Counted from the first letter of the stretch, positions 1-9,379 are shown. The stretch is 64,000 bases of DNA from Sulfuricurvum sp. PC08-66 (GCA_000830255.1 JQIT01000007.1:1-64000); one strand, 5' to 3'. Program-made: numbers and translations. Notes: a model not told the origin generated them from the sequence alone.

Positions 1-99
1 TTTCTCACTGAAATTTTCCATCACTTTTTTTCGTGCATCTCCAATCACTTTAAAGTATAAAATGAGTATACTATTTGGATTTTGATTGAGGATAAATGT

Positions 100-900
100 G
101 TGAATCAGCTTGCTTTCCTAAGCGATTTTTTGGTTCGTTTCATTCGTGAAGAGATTTACAAAACAGGTTTGAAAAAGGCTGTTTTGGGATTGAGCGGGGG
201 TGTCGATTCAGCCGTAGTAGCACTCTTGGCCAAGCGTGCCTTGGGCGATGATCTTTTGTGTGTCATGCTACCTTCACAATACTCCTCACCATCGAGCATG
301 GAGGATGCCATTGCACTGTGTGAAAAACACGCACTGCGCTATGAAATTGTCTCGATTGCACCTCTGTTGCACGCCTACAATGCAAAAAATTTAGACAATC
401 ATCGAATGGGTAATTTTTCAGCCCGTATGCGCATGGCAACACTCTATGATATCTCTGCACGTGAAGGTGCATTGGTATTGGGTACGAGTAACAAAAGCGA
501 ACTTATGTTGGGCTATGGCACTTTATGTGGCGATTTGGCAAGTGCGCTTAATCCCATCGGTGATATTTACAAAACCAAAATTTTCGCGCTTGCAAAAGAG
601 CTTGGCGTAACGGATGCCATCATCAACAAAGCTCCTTCAGCGGATCTATACGAAGGGCAAAGTGATGAGGCAGATTTGGGATACAGCTATGCGCAAATAG
701 ACCAAGCCTTGCACTACTACGTCGATGAGCGTGCCTCCAAAGAGGAGATGCTTGCGATGGGCATTGAAGAGCCACTTATCGATATGCTCATGAAGCGTAT
801 CTACGCAAATCAATTCAAACGTCGCATGCCACTTATCGCCAAGGTGACGCATCGCACCGTCAATATCGATTTCAATTATGCTCGAGATGTTAATTTATAA
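100..900 (+). CDS. nadE: NH3-dependent NAD+ synthetase NadE
   Basis: Catalyses the last step of NAD synthesis, amidating deamido-NAD with ammonia and ATP in the cytosol. The PP-loop ATP pyrophosphatase motif SGGVDS lies at residues 32-37, and the synthetase core continues to the C-terminus. At 266 residues it is the short form without the glutaminase domain, so it uses ammonia directly. I place the start at the GTG because GAGGA ends 7 bases upstream; an in-frame TTG at 82 would add six residues. It heads a plus-strand run with the aminotransferase, lpxK and argB. C. jejuni also keeps nadE, lpxK and thrC together. Confidence 0.93.
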   Translation: MNQLAFLSDFLVRFIREEIYKTGLKKAVLGLSGGVDSAVVALLAKRALGDDLLCVMLPSQYSSPSSMEDAIALCEKHALRYEIVSIAPLLHAYNAKNLDNHRMGNFSARMRMATLYDISAREGALVLGTSNKSELMLGYGTLCGDLASALNPIGDIYKTKIFALAKELGVTDAIINKAPSADLYEGQSDEADLGYSYAQIDQALHYYVDERASKEEMLAMGIEEPLIDMLMKRIYANQFKRRMPLIAKVTHRTVNIDFNYARDVNL

Positions 901-912
901 GGAGTAAAGCAG

Positions 913-2052
913 ATGCAAATACCATTTTTTCGCCCTACGGTCAATAGCACACAACGTAAATTGGTCAATGAGGTTTTAGAAGCAGAGATTGACGATGAGA
1001 AGCGCGTCACCATTCTCGAAGAGGCGTTCGTCGATATGACCCAAGCGCCCTATGCTGTGGCGACCAATAACGCAACATCTGCCATGCATTTGGCGCTTTG
1101 TGCACTGCAAATCAAACGTGGGGATAAGGTTCTGTGCTCTGTCAATGCGTTTCCTTCAGTCCCAGAAGTGGTGCGTCATTTTGATGCGGAGCCTGTTTTT
1201 ATCGATATCGATAGAGATGATTTCAATATCGACCTCAATGCATTAGAACGTTATTTGGAGGAGCACAACTCCAAAAAACTCAAAGCCGTCATCGTCTCAC
1301 ACATAGCAGGTCAGACGACTCACTTGGAGCGTCTCTACAAAATAGCGCAAATATACGACATCAAAATCATCGAAGACGCCAGTGAAGCGATGGGTGCTAC
1401 CTATCACGGTCAGCCTATTGGCTCCACGGGTGCAGATGTGGTGATTTTCTCCTTTTCTCCGCATCTCAAAGATACCCATGCCAATGGTGGCGTAATGGTG
1501 TGTCACAGTGAAGAGATTTACGAAAGAGCACTGCTATTGCGCGACCATGCAATCCCAGCGCCCAACACGATGGACGATGAACGTTTGGAATATATCTACG
1601 ATGTAGTCGATATTGGTTGCAAATATACGATGAGCGAACTCGATGCGGCATTTTGCTTGGGGGCTTTGGAAAATATCCAAAGCTCTATCGAGCGTCATCA
1701 AGAAATTGCAAATCGTTACAAAAAACGTCTCGAAGGTGTCAAACACATTGCACTTCCAATGGCACACAGCGACGAGCACATCTATTTCAATTACATTGTC
1801 AAAATCGATAAAAATCGCGACTCTTTTGCACGTGATTTGAAAGCCAAAGGTGTATCGACGGGATTGCATTACATTCCATTGCATCTTTTGACCTATTATA
1901 AAAACAAATATGAACTGCGTGTCAACTCCTATCCTGTCGCACTGCAAACCTATCAACAAGTGCTCTCACTGCCTATTTTTGAAGAGATGACTGATAAAGA
2001 GGTTGATTATATTTGCGATACGATTATCGAGCTTGCCAAGCATCGTGTGTGA
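913..2052 (+). CDS. DegT/DnrJ/EryC1/StrS-family PLP sugar aminotransferase
   Basis: PLP-dependent fold-type I aminotransferase of the family that transaminates nucleotide-linked keto-sugars for surface polysaccharide or flagellin glycans. The whole 379-residue length matches the family. The PLP-binding Asp lies in IIEDASEA (Asp155) and the Schiff-base Lys is probably Lys186 in SPHLKD. The segment around the lysine (KDTHANGG) departs from the usual KxxTTGEGG, so substrate cannot be inferred. GGAG starts 12 bases after the nadE stop, giving a good ribosome site (AAGGAG before ATG). It sits between nadE and lpxK with only 10-12 base gaps, so it is probably co-transcribed with lipid A synthesis. 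Confidence 0.85.
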   Translation: MQIPFFRPTVNSTQRKLVNEVLEAEIDDEKRVTILEEAFVDMTQAPYAVATNNATSAMHLALCALQIKRGDKVLCSVNAFPSVPEVVRHFDAEPVFIDIDRDDFNIDLNALERYLEEHNSKKLKAVIVSHIAGQTTHLERLYKIAQIYDIKIIEDASEAMGATYHGQPIGSTGADVVIFSFSPHLKDTHANGGVMVCHSEEIYERALLLRDHAIPAPNTMDDERLEYIYDVVDIGCKYTMSELDAAFCLGALENIQSSIERHQEIANRYKKRLEGVKHIALPMAHSDEHIYFNYIVKIDKNRDSFARDLKAKGVSTGLHYIPLHLLTYYKNKYELRVNSYPVALQTYQQVLSLPIFEEMTDKEVDYICDTIIELAKHRV

Positions 2053-2061
2053 GGTAGAGCG

Positions 2062-2985
2062 TTGGTCAAGCAACGCATAGAGCGTTATTTTTTCAAACCT
2101 AACAGTATCGACCGCGTTATAGCACTTTTACTTTTGCCTTTGATGCTTTTGTATTGCCTTATCATGTTGATACGTTTTGTCTCGATGCGCCCTCGCAAGA
2201 TGGGTATGCCTATTATCAGTGTGGGAAATTTGACGATGGGAGGCAGTGGTAAAACCCCTTTTACCATTGCCATAGCGTCCCATCGAGAGGGTGTAGCAGT
2301 CGTATTGCGTGGCTATGGACGCACAAGTAGCGGTACATTGGTCGTTTCGGCGTGGGGAGAGATTGCCTGCGAGGTAGCACAAAGCGGTGACGAGGCGATG
2401 CTCTTGGCGCAACAACTCCCCCATGCGACTGTTATCGTGGCGCACAATCGTCAAGAGGGTATTGCAAAAGTTCTCGAGATGGGGGCAAAAGTGCTCTTTT
2501 TGGACGATGGCTACTCCAAGCATTCCATCAAAAAATTGGATATTATTCTGCGCGAATCCAAAAGAGCCTATTTACCTTTGTGTCTACCTTCAGGACCCTA
2601 TCGAGAGCCGTTATGGTGGGGCAAAAAAGCACTCATAGTAGAAGAAAATCGCGATTTTAGACGTAGTGTGGCTATTGCAAACCCTACGCAACGTATGGTG
2701 CTTGTGACGGCTATTGCCAAACCGTGGCGGTTGGACGAATATTTGCCCGATGATGTAGTGGCGAAGCACTATTTTTTGGATCACCATGCTTTTACCTATG
2801 AGGAGTTGCACGCACTCTTCATCGATGAAGCGGCGACTTCACTGCTCGTGACACAAAAAGATGCGGTAAAAATGGCAACGTTTGGGATACCACTCTCGAT
2901 TATGGAACTTTCGCTAGAGATTCAACCCCCCGTTATCGAGGCTATCGATAACTATATAAGGAGTTATGATGCAACAAAAAATTGA
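2062..2985 (+). CDS. lpxK: Tetraacyldisaccharide 4'-kinase LpxK
   Basis: Phosphorylates the 4' position of the lipid A disaccharide precursor, using ATP at the inner face of the inner membrane. An N-terminal hydrophobic helix (about residues 18-42) is followed by the LpxK P-loop GNLTMGGSGKTP at 55-66; the DDGY motif lies near residue 150. The 307-residue length is normal. It starts with TTG; GAGG seven bases upstream supports this start and overlaps the stop of the preceding aminotransferase gene. Its last 20 bases overlap argB, so the two are translationally coupled. Confidence 0.92.
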   Translation: MVKQRIERYFFKPNSIDRVIALLLLPLMLLYCLIMLIRFVSMRPRKMGMPIISVGNLTMGGSGKTPFTIAIASHREGVAVVLRGYGRTSSGTLVVSAWGEIACEVAQSGDEAMLLAQQLPHATVIVAHNRQEGIAKVLEMGAKVLFLDDGYSKHSIKKLDIILRESKRAYLPLCLPSGPYREPLWWGKKALIVEENRDFRRSVAIANPTQRMVLVTAIAKPWRLDEYLPDDVVAKHYFLDHHAFTYEELHALFIDEAATSLLVTQKDAVKMATFGIPLSIMELSLEIQPPVIEAIDNYIRSYDATKN

Positions 2986-3820
2986 TACCGTCAAAACGTT
3001 GGTAGAGGCGCTACCTTTTATCAAAAAATTTAATAAAGAGATTGTCGTCATCAAATATGGTGGCTCTGCACAAACCAGCCCGCAACTCAAAGAGAAGTTT
3101 GCAGAGGCTATTGTGATGCTCTATTTGGTAGGTATCAAGCCTGTTATCGTGCATGGGGGTGGCAAACGTATCAACGATTTGCTCGAGGCGCTCAAAATCG
3201 ATACCCATTTTATCGATGGTCAGCGTGTCACTTCGCCTGACGTGATGCGTATTGTCGAGATGGTGCTCAGCGGTGAAATCAACAAAGAGATAGCTTCAAT
3301 GCTCAATGCGCACGGCGCCAAAGCGATAGGTATCAGCGGAAAAGATGCCCATTTTATCAAGGCAATGCCCAAAGAGCACGCCAAATGGGGCTTGACGGGA
3401 ACCATTACGAGTGTGAATGCGAGCGTCGTACACAATCTCATCAAAGAGGGTTTTATCCCCGTCATTGCGCCAATAGCCAGCGATGATGCACTTGGACATC
3501 CAGGCTATAACATCAATGCCGATTTAGCCGCTTCTTTTATCGCCAAATCGATAGGTGCCGCCAAAATTATTTTCCTCACCGATACAGCAGGCGTGCTCGA
3601 TGGTGATAAAAAGCTCCTATCGACGCTCAATGGCGCACAAATCGAAGCACTCAAAGCCAGCGGTGTGATTCACGGTGGGATGCTTCCCAAAGTCGATGCT
3701 TGTTTGGAGGCTATCGAGGGAGGCGTGCAAAAAGCGCACATCATCGATGGACGTATCGAGCACTCGATTTTGTTGGAGCTTTTCACCCAAGAGGGCGTGG
3801 GCACACAAATCACGCAATAG
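2966..3820 (+). CDS. argB: Acetylglutamate kinase ArgB
   Basis: Second step of arginine biosynthesis: ATP-dependent phosphorylation of N-acetylglutamate in the cytosol. The amino acid kinase fold is clear: Lys30-Tyr-Gly-Gly-Ser near the start, VHGGGKRI around 62-69, and the C-terminal GGMLPKVDA motif. At 284 residues it is full length. Two adjacent ATG codons occur; AAGGAG lies 2 bases before the first and 5 before the second (2969), so the second may be the real start. It overlaps the end of lpxK. It ends exactly one base before the stop of the convergent Rrf2 gene, leaving no terminator between them. Confidence 0.95.
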   Translation: MMQQKIDTVKTLVEALPFIKKFNKEIVVIKYGGSAQTSPQLKEKFAEAIVMLYLVGIKPVIVHGGGKRINDLLEALKIDTHFIDGQRVTSPDVMRIVEMVLSGEINKEIASMLNAHGAKAIGISGKDAHFIKAMPKEHAKWGLTGTITSVNASVVHNLIKEGFIPVIAPIASDDALGHPGYNINADLAASFIAKSIGAAKIIFLTDTAGVLDGDKKLLSTLNGAQIEALKASGVIHGGMLPKVDACLEAIEGGVQKAHIIDGRIEHSILLELFTQEGVGTQITQ

Positions 3821-4222
3821 TTATATTTCGAAATGTAGCGCGTGAAAGTTGGCATCTAATTGTGCCAATGAGATAGAGAGATAACTCTCGATATGACGTT
3901 TGGACTCATGCAAAAAGTGTTGCAACACTAAACTCGTAGGCTTGATGCTCGCTTCAAAAAGCTCACCCTGCACCGCAACAATCACATCTGCAATAAAAAT
4001 TTCCGAAGGGGCTTTGGCCAATTTGTAGCCCCCTTGTGCACCGCGTAGACTCTCTACAATGCCTTGCTGTTTGAGTATGTTGAGAATCTGCTCCAAAAAA
4101 GCGGGAGAGGTAGAGAGCGTAGCGGCGAGCGTTTTGACCGCTGTGTAGCTTTGTGGACGTGCAAAAGTGAGCTCATAGAGCGCACCAAGGGCATAAATGG
4201 TTTTTGCGGAGAGTGCAGCCAT
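3821..4222 (-). CDS. Rrf2-family transcriptional regulator without cysteines
   Basis: Small winged-helix DNA-binding regulator of the Rrf2 family (IscR, NsrR, CymR relatives). The N-terminal helix-turn-helix with KTIYALGALYEL and the wing motif RGAQGGYKLA (about residues 60-70) are typical, and 133 residues is the normal size. There is no cysteine anywhere, so it cannot hold an iron-sulfur cluster through Cys ligands as IscR and NsrR do; like CymR or YwnA it would have to sense a partner or small molecule. It follows the DUF4395 gene after a 3-base gap, so that membrane protein is the likely co-regulated partner. Target promoter is unknown; the thrC/DUF4395 divergent region is the first place to look. 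Confidence 0.85.
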   Translation of the reverse strand: MAALSAKTIYALGALYELTFARPQSYTAVKTLAATLSTSPAFLEQILNILKQQGIVESLRGAQGGYKLAKAPSEIFIADVIVAVQGELFEASIKPTSLVLQHFLHESKRHIESYLSISLAQLDANFHALHFEI

Positions 4223-4225
4223 TGA

Positions 4226-4669
4226 TTAGGCGCGGAAGGTTTGTTTGATTTTTTGGAATGTATAGTAGACATAACACCCCACACAAAACCCCCACACCAG
4301 CTCTAAAAGAGTACAGCTTATCAGCACGCTCCCTACGATAAATATCATAGGAAGACTTTGCAATAGCCCTCCGACGACCAAGAGAAGTGAAAAGGTCAAT
4401 CCAAACTGTGCGGCAACTCTTTTGGCTCCTGCGTCTTCCATTTTTGTTGTCAGGTGTAAAACATGTTTCACTTTGGTTGAGAGCCAAAAGAGTGGGCTAT
4501 ATTTTTTGTCTACATAGAGACGCACTATAAAATCGCCTACCAAAAAGAGTGGCAGGGCTACACATTGCGTCACCATAAAAAGTAGTGCAATGAGAGTCAC
4601 CCACAGTGCGTTGATACGTACTACAGTGGCATCGACTTGGCGAAAGAGTAAAGGACAATGTGCTTGCAT
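4226..4669 (-). CDS. DUF4395 integral membrane protein
   Basis: Inner-membrane protein of 147 residues matching DUF4395 in overall pattern: an N-terminal HCPL segment, a hydrophobic pair of helices (about 22-48), a central amphipathic stretch, a second hydrophobic pair (about 87-115) and a C-terminal GFCVGCYVY motif with a CxxxC spacing. The family is uncharacterised, often found beside thioredoxin- or rhodanese-type proteins, which hints at thiol or sulfur chemistry. AAGGAG 7 bases before the ATG fixes the start. It forms a two-gene unit with the Rrf2 regulator downstream and diverges from thrC. Confidence 0.8.
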   Translation of the reverse strand: MQAHCPLLFRQVDATVVRINALWVTLIALLFMVTQCVALPLFLVGDFIVRLYVDKKYSPLFWLSTKVKHVLHLTTKMEDAGAKRVAAQFGLTFSLLLVVGGLLQSLPMIFIVGSVLISCTLLELVWGFCVGCYVYYTFQKIKQTFRA

Positions 4670-4849
4670 GAAGTGCTCCTTGATTTATGGAGGCATTGTA
4701 GTCGCTATGACGCGATAATGTCAATAATTAAAACTAATTTACTTTTAATTGAATAGTCTCAAATAGTACTAAATGGCAATATATTTAAAATATAAGTATA
4801 TTAGTATTATATTTGACGTAGGCTCAAAAAAAGGCAAAGTCTATTTCGT

Positions 4850-4855
4850 TATAAT
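4850..4855 (+). promoter_or_regulatory. -10 element for thrC
   Basis: A perfect TATAAT followed by GGCG, about 29 bases before the chosen thrC ATG. No convincing -35 box at 17 bases, which is usual for Campylobacterota sigma-70 promoters. The upstream 90 bases are strongly AT-rich and separate thrC from the divergent DUF4395 gene. Because this element lies inside the longest open frame, it argues against the upstream start codons. Confidence 0.65.
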
Positions 4856-4883
4856 GGCGAAAATTTTTGATTTAGGTACGTCG

Positions 4884-6377
4884 ATGCAGTTTATTGAGAC
4901 ACGTGGTAACGATGGGAAAAAGCCCTTTACAGTTCCCTTTTCCGAGGCAATTTTACGCCCCATAGCAAGTTTCGGTGGGCTGTATGTCCCGCAATCTCTC
5001 CCACAACTTTCAGGAGAGTTTTTTAGAGCGCACCTCAACAGTGACTACAAAACGTTGGCGATGGCATTGCTAGAGGCTTGCGCTATCGATATACCCAAAG
5101 AAGTCCTTCAAGAGGCACTCTCGTTATATGATAACTTTGACGATGCGACCAATCCTGTCCCTGTGGTCAAAGTCAAGCCCAATTTGTATGTATCAGAGCT
5201 TTATCACGGTCCCACACGAGCGTTCAAAGATATGGCATTGCAACCTTTTGGGGTGATTTTGTCGCATATTGCGCAAAGTAAAAATGAAAATTATCTCATT
5301 TTGGCGGCTACGAGTGGAGATACGGGACCTGCAGCTCTTGATACTTTTCGCAATCGTGCCAATGTCCAAGTAGCGTGTCTCTATCCAGACGGCGGTACTA
5401 GCGATGTGCAACGCCTGCAAATGGTGACAGAAGAGGCAAAAAATCTCAAAGTCATTGGTATTAAGGGCGTTTTTGACGATGCGCAAAATGCACTCAAATT
5501 CTTGCTCGATTCACCTGCGTTCAATGCTGCACTCAAAGAGCACCATATTTCGCTCTCAGCGGCTAATTCAGTCAATTTCGGGCGTATTATTTTCCAAATC
5601 ATCTACCATGTCTACAGCTATTTAGCATTGGTGCGTGCCAATGCTATCGCAATGGGAGAGCCTATTGAGCTAGATGTTCCCAGCGGAAATTTCGGTAATG
5701 CGTTGGGGGGATATTATGCGATGCGCATGGGATTGCCCGTCCAAAAAATACTTATTGCATCGAACCAAAACAATATTTTGACTGAGCTTATCAATGAGGG
5801 GCGTTACGATTTGCGTACCAAAGAGGTCGTTATGACTACCTCTCCCGCGATGGATATTTTGAAATCATCTAACGTAGAGCGTATTTTGTTCGACCTTTTT
5901 GGTGCCCAACGTACCAAAGAGCTGATGCAAAATCTCGAAAAAGAGCACTTCTATGAGCTCACACAAGAGGAGCTAAAAGTTTTGCGTACGATTTTTGCGG
6001 CGGATTATTGTACCAATGAAGAGGGCAATGCCTATATGAAAGAGGCGTTTGAAGCGGGCTATTTGATGGATCCACATACAGCGACCTGTTTCAAATCGCA
6101 CGCTACACAAGCCAATCCCAAAAGTGTAACGATTGCCTACTCTACGGCGGAATGGACTAAATTCGCGCCCAATATTGCCTACGCATTGACGGGTCAAAAG
6201 GGATTGAGTGACAAAGAGGCGTTACAACTTATCGCCCAAAAAGCGGGTATCTCTATTCCGTCGATGATTGCGCAACTCTTTGACAAAGAGGTGTGCCAAA
6301 GCAATGTCATCGAAAAGAGCGAGATAGAAGCAACTATTTTAAAATTTTTGGATGTTACTTCGTCAGCTTCTCGATAG
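4884..6377 (+). CDS. thrC: Threonine synthase ThrC
   Basis: Converts O-phosphohomoserine to threonine using PLP; the final step of threonine synthesis. Typical N-terminus with GG-LYVP, PLP lysine in RAFKDMA (Lys105) and the ATSGDTGPA phosphate-binding region follow in the expected order. With the start at this ATG the protein is 497 residues, the family norm. The open frame continues upstream to 4773, but those codons span a perfect TATAAT at 4850-4855 and encode nothing family-like, so I reject them. The last 23 bases overlap the convergent response-regulator gene. Confidence 0.93.
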   Translation: MQFIETRGNDGKKPFTVPFSEAILRPIASFGGLYVPQSLPQLSGEFFRAHLNSDYKTLAMALLEACAIDIPKEVLQEALSLYDNFDDATNPVPVVKVKPNLYVSELYHGPTRAFKDMALQPFGVILSHIAQSKNENYLILAATSGDTGPAALDTFRNRANVQVACLYPDGGTSDVQRLQMVTEEAKNLKVIGIKGVFDDAQNALKFLLDSPAFNAALKEHHISLSAANSVNFGRIIFQIIYHVYSYLALVRANAIAMGEPIELDVPSGNFGNALGGYYAMRMGLPVQKILIASNQNNILTELINEGRYDLRTKEVVMTTSPAMDILKSSNVERILFDLFGAQRTKELMQNLEKEHFYELTQEELKVLRTIFAADYCTNEEGNAYMKEAFEAGYLMDPHTATCFKSHATQANPKSVTIAYSTAEWTKFAPNIAYALTGQKGLSDKEALQLIAQKAGISIPSMIAQLFDKEVCQSNVIEKSEIEATILKFLDVTSSASR

Positions 6378-7236
6378 TATCGAGCTTGCTTTGTAGGTGC
6401 GTCATAATCTGCTCTTGCGTTTGCGTGTTGGAGTACCATGCCAACAGCAATACAAATATCTCCTCCATCGCAGTGGTAGCGGCTTCTGCGTGTTGTGAAA
6501 GCGCACTGCTTTGGAGCTGAATTTTTTGCCCCAACTCTCCCAAAAGCTTCACAATCATTTTTGCTTCCCCAAACGCGGCTAGCTCCCCAATCAAGGCTGC
6601 GATTAAATCGCTTAGGTGCTCTTTGTTGGCGGTGCTAAGCTCATTTTCCATCTGAATCGATATAAGCAGTGAAAAAAGTGTCTCGTGAATGGTAGTCAGT
6701 GCATGAACACGTGACTGCATGTAGTCTGACTTGGGGGTGCTAACGATAGGCTGATTACGTAAAAAACTTAACTCTTGTTCGAGACTCTCGATACGCTCTT
6801 GCAGTGGTCGAATGATGGCTTGCGTGGTAGTACTTTTGTGTTCGATGTAGAGTGTCAGATGGATGAGTGCATCGACAAGTTTGTGCAGATTGAGAGGCTT
6901 GACAATGAATTTATCTATCCCCAAATCCAAAAGTGCCATGAGATTGTCTGCATCGCTGTGCGCTGAAGTAACCAAGATTGTTTGGTCAGGTTTGAGGGCG
7001 CGAATACGTCGAATCATTTCGACACCGTTCATGTGGGGCATGTTGACATCCGTAATGACCAAATCGTAGCGATTTTTTTCAAAGAGCGTCAATCCCATCA
7101 GACCATCGTCAGCAACATCAACAGTTGAAAAAAATTGTCCAAAAAGTTTAGCAGTAGCAGCACGAAGATTAGCATCGTCTTCGACATAGAGGATATTGTA
7201 GCCTAGAGTGTGTTGGCGAAGTTCTTTAGGATTCAT
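6355..7236 (-). CDS. REC-domain response regulator with coiled-coil C-terminus (paralogue 1)
   Basis: Response regulator of 293 residues. The receiver domain spans about residues 12-130 with the acidic pair EDD near 20-22, phospho-acceptor Asp63 in ITDVNMP and the conserved Lys113 in IVKP. There is no DNA-binding, GGDEF or EAL domain: a short coiled coil (about 140-165) leads into an uncharacterised helical region. It is clearly homologous, including the linker, to the regulator at 9372-10319 on the same strand. The two flank a YyaL-type protein and a tiny lipoprotein. A 12-bp inverted repeat ends six bases before its start codon. The 3' end overlaps thrC. Confidence 0.85.
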   Translation of the reverse strand: MNPKELRQHTLGYNILYVEDDANLRAATAKLFGQFFSTVDVADDGLMGLTLFEKNRYDLVITDVNMPHMNGVEMIRRIRALKPDQTILVTSAHSDADNLMALLDLGIDKFIVKPLNLHKLVDALIHLTLYIEHKSTTTQAIIRPLQERIESLEQELSFLRNQPIVSTPKSDYMQSRVHALTTIHETLFSLLISIQMENELSTANKEHLSDLIAALIGELAAFGEAKMIVKLLGELGQKIQLQSSALSQHAEAATTAMEEIFVLLLAWYSNTQTQEQIMTHLQSKLDTIEKLTK

Positions 7237-7242
7237 GGGGGA

Positions 7243-7273
7243 GACCTATTATTGAGGTTGTCAATTATAGGTC
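7243..7273 (-). promoter_or_regulatory. Inverted repeat upstream of REC gene 1
   Basis: Two 12-base arms beginning GACCTAT and ending ATAGGTC, with one mismatch and a 7-base loop. It lies between the small lipoprotein gene and the start codon of the following REC gene on the minus strand. There is no T-run after it, so it is not a standard terminator. Its 3' arm covers the only AGG-containing sequence near the start codon, so it may control translation or be a protein-binding dyad. Confidence 0.45.
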
Positions 7274-7310
7274 AGAAAAACTTAAGTGAGAATGATGTTA
7301 AAAAAAAACA

Positions 7311-7409
7311 TTATCTCTGAAGGGGATGTTTATAGTCTGCGCGTTCACACCCTGTGGAAATAAGTACAGTGCTAAAGAGCAAAAAAAGTAAGACCAAATT
7401 TTTTTTCAT
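7311..7409 (-). CDS. 32-residue putative lipoprotein
   Basis: A small reading frame encoding two lysines, a hydrophobic stretch of about 16 residues, then STGC at 18-21 as a lipobox-like site and only 11 residues after the cysteine, ending YKHPLQR. AAGGAG lies 6 bases before the ATG, one of the better ribosome sites in the area. It starts 17 bases after the stop of the YyaL-type gene on the same strand. Serine at the -3 position is atypical for a lipobox. The size and CxxxxYxxPL tail recall LptM/YifL-type mini-lipoproteins, but similarity is too short to assign a function. Confidence 0.6.
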   Translation of the reverse strand: MKKNLVLLFLLFSTVLISTGCERADYKHPLQR

Positions 7410-7426
7410 GCTATCTCCTTGAAAAA

Positions 7427-9379
7427 TTAAGATGGTCTAGTATCGGCACTTTGGGTAAACGAAATGTATTTTTCGAGAAATGTTTCACTACTTTTGGCAT
7501 TGAGATAGCACTGTGTCGCATCACACAAGAGATACTCCTCGAAGGTGTGCTGTGCCACGGTGCAGTAGGGATAGTGGTGGCGCATTTTTTGAAGCAATTG
7601 CGTAGAGCTTGCTTGAGGAATTTTGAGAATATAGCTTGGGTGCAAAAAGGCGATGGTAGTAGCGGTGAGCTTGGGTGTGGCGTAGGGACTTTTGGTAATT
7701 TTGGCAGAGTAGAAATAGAGGGTTTGTTGTGCAAAGGTACGGTATTTGCCATCGACCAAAAGACCTAATTTCAACAATCCATCGACCATCACTGCGACAG
7801 GACTTGGGTAGCTTGTGTCTTGGATAGGTGCTTGTGTGACAAAGGTGGTATGTGAAAAATTCCACGCCCCTTTGTCAAAAAAGTGTGCGATGGCTCGATT
7901 GGCTACTTGTTGAGCGATGAGCAAATAGTGCTCTTGGCATCGATGTTCATAGGCGCTTATAAGTGCCACAATCACATAGGCGTAATCCTCCAAAAAGGCT
8001 TCGATAGTGGGAGTTTTGCCTATGAGTGTAGAGTGGTAGAGTTTATTGTCGCGCCAAAAAAGCGCAAGTAATGCTTCGATACTCTCGTATGCCACATCGA
8101 TGAAGCTTTCGTCGTGTAGAGCTGCATCGAAGAGCGCTTTTACCATCATGGCGTTCCATGCGGCAATTGCTTTGGTATCGATAAAAGGGTAGGGGCGTTG
8201 AGTACGTAACTCCTGCAAGAGCTTCAAGGCTTCATGGTAGTGTGGCGGTTGGGGTGCTTGTGGATGGGCGTGATGCACGATGGTGTGCCCCTCAAAATTG
8301 CCTTGGGGTGTGATGCCCCAATACTCCATAAGTGCTTGGGCTTCTAAAGCCCCAAAATGCGAAGTGAAGAGTCTCTCTATTGCATCATAATCGTAGAGAA
8401 AATAATCCCCTTCACCCTCTACGCCATCGGCATCGCTAGCGCTGTAAAAAAGCCCCTTTTCGGACATTTTTTCTAGCATGAAGCGCGTCGATTGGCGTGC
8501 TGTATGGGCATACGAGGCATCGTTTGTGAGGGCATAGGCACGCCAATAGAGGCTAATCAAAAGCCCATTGTCGTAGCACATTTTTTCAAAATGGGGTACC
8601 AGCCACATCGTATCGGTGCTGTAGCGACAAAATCCACCATCGACGATGTCGTAAAAACCTCCTCGTTGCATAGCATCGAGCGTACGTGTCACCATAGCAA
8701 GTGTTGAGGGTGTTCGTGTGAGTGCATAACAATCTAGCAATGCATCCAGCAGTGAAACTTGCGGAAATTTGGGCTGGGTTGCGAACCCTCCCCACGTCTC
8801 ATCGAAGTGAAAGGCGGCTTGATTGACCAATCGCTCTACGAGGTTTTTGTCCAGCGGTACTGGGGCTTTGGGTGGCTCTTTTTGTTGGACGTAGGATTGA
8901 ATCTCTTGGGCATTACTGAAAAGCTCTGGGTCGTTTTGGCTCACTTTTTCGGCAATAATCGTGAGCAGTTCATCGAACCCCATCATCCCATTTTGGCGCG
9001 TAGGAGGAATATAGGTAGCGGCATAAAAGGGGTCGCTTTGTGGTGTGAGAAAAATCGAGAGAGGCCAGCCTCCTGCGCGTCGATTGAGCAACATATGCAC
9101 CTCTTGGAAGTGCTGGTCGATGTCGGGACGCTCCTCTTTGTCTACCTTGATAGCGATGAAATGAGTGTTGAGCAGTTGGCCAAGGGATTCATTCTCAAAA
9201 ACTTCACGCTCCATGACATGACACCAATGGCAAGAGCTGTAGCCTATCGAGAGGAAGATAGCTTTGTGTTCTTGCTTGGCTTTGGTGAGTGCCTCTTGGC
9301 TCCAAGGGTACCAATCGACGGGGTTGTGCGCATGTTGTTGAAGGTAGGGGGAGTCTTCGTGAGCGAGGCGATTAGCCAT
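7427..9379 (-). CDS. YyaL/SPATA20-type thioredoxin-domain protein (DUF255)
   Basis: Large 650-residue protein with an N-terminal thioredoxin-like DUF255 domain (about 1-165) carrying Cys50-His-Trp-Cys53 after an HNPVDWYPW segment, followed by a long (alpha/alpha)-barrel region like glycosidases or N-acylglucosamine epimerases (about 200-560). The family is conserved from bacteria to human SPATA20 and has no settled function; no signal peptide is visible, so it is probably cytosolic. The gene overlaps the 3' end of the upstream REC regulator by 8 bases and is followed by a tiny lipoprotein gene, so it lies inside a regulator-flanked operon. Confidence 0.9.
   Translation of the reverse strand: MANRLAHEDSPYLQQHAHNPVDWYPWSQEALTKAKQEHKAIFLSIGYSSCHWCHVMEREVFENESLGQLLNTHFIAIKVDKEERPDIDQHFQEVHMLLNRRAGGWPLSIFLTPQSDPFYAATYIPPTRQNGMMGFDELLTIIAEKVSQNDPELFSNAQEIQSYVQQKEPPKAPVPLDKNLVERLVNQAAFHFDETWGGFATQPKFPQVSLLDALLDCYALTRTPSTLAMVTRTLDAMQRGGFYDIVDGGFCRYSTDTMWLVPHFEKMCYDNGLLISLYWRAYALTNDASYAHTARQSTRFMLEKMSEKGLFYSASDADGVEGEGDYFLYDYDAIERLFTSHFGALEAQALMEYWGITPQGNFEGHTIVHHAHPQAPQPPHYHEALKLLQELRTQRPYPFIDTKAIAAWNAMMVKALFDAALHDESFIDVAYESIEALLALFWRDNKLYHSTLIGKTPTIEAFLEDYAYVIVALISAYEHRCQEHYLLIAQQVANRAIAHFFDKGAWNFSHTTFVTQAPIQDTSYPSPVAVMVDGLLKLGLLVDGKYRTFAQQTLYFYSAKITKSPYATPKLTATTIAFLHPSYILKIPQASSTQLLQKMRHHYPYCTVAQHTFEEYLLCDATQCYLNAKSSETFLEKYISFTQSADTRPS

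Noticed and set aside
1-48. Possible start of a divergent minus-strand gene (GTG at 48 or ATG at 21)
   Set aside because: Open to the window edge with a TATACT-like -10 upstream, but only 16 codons are visible and no ribosome site supports either start.
4773-4883. Upstream extension of thrC
   Set aside because: Contains a perfect TATAAT and AT-rich sequence, encodes no family-like residues.
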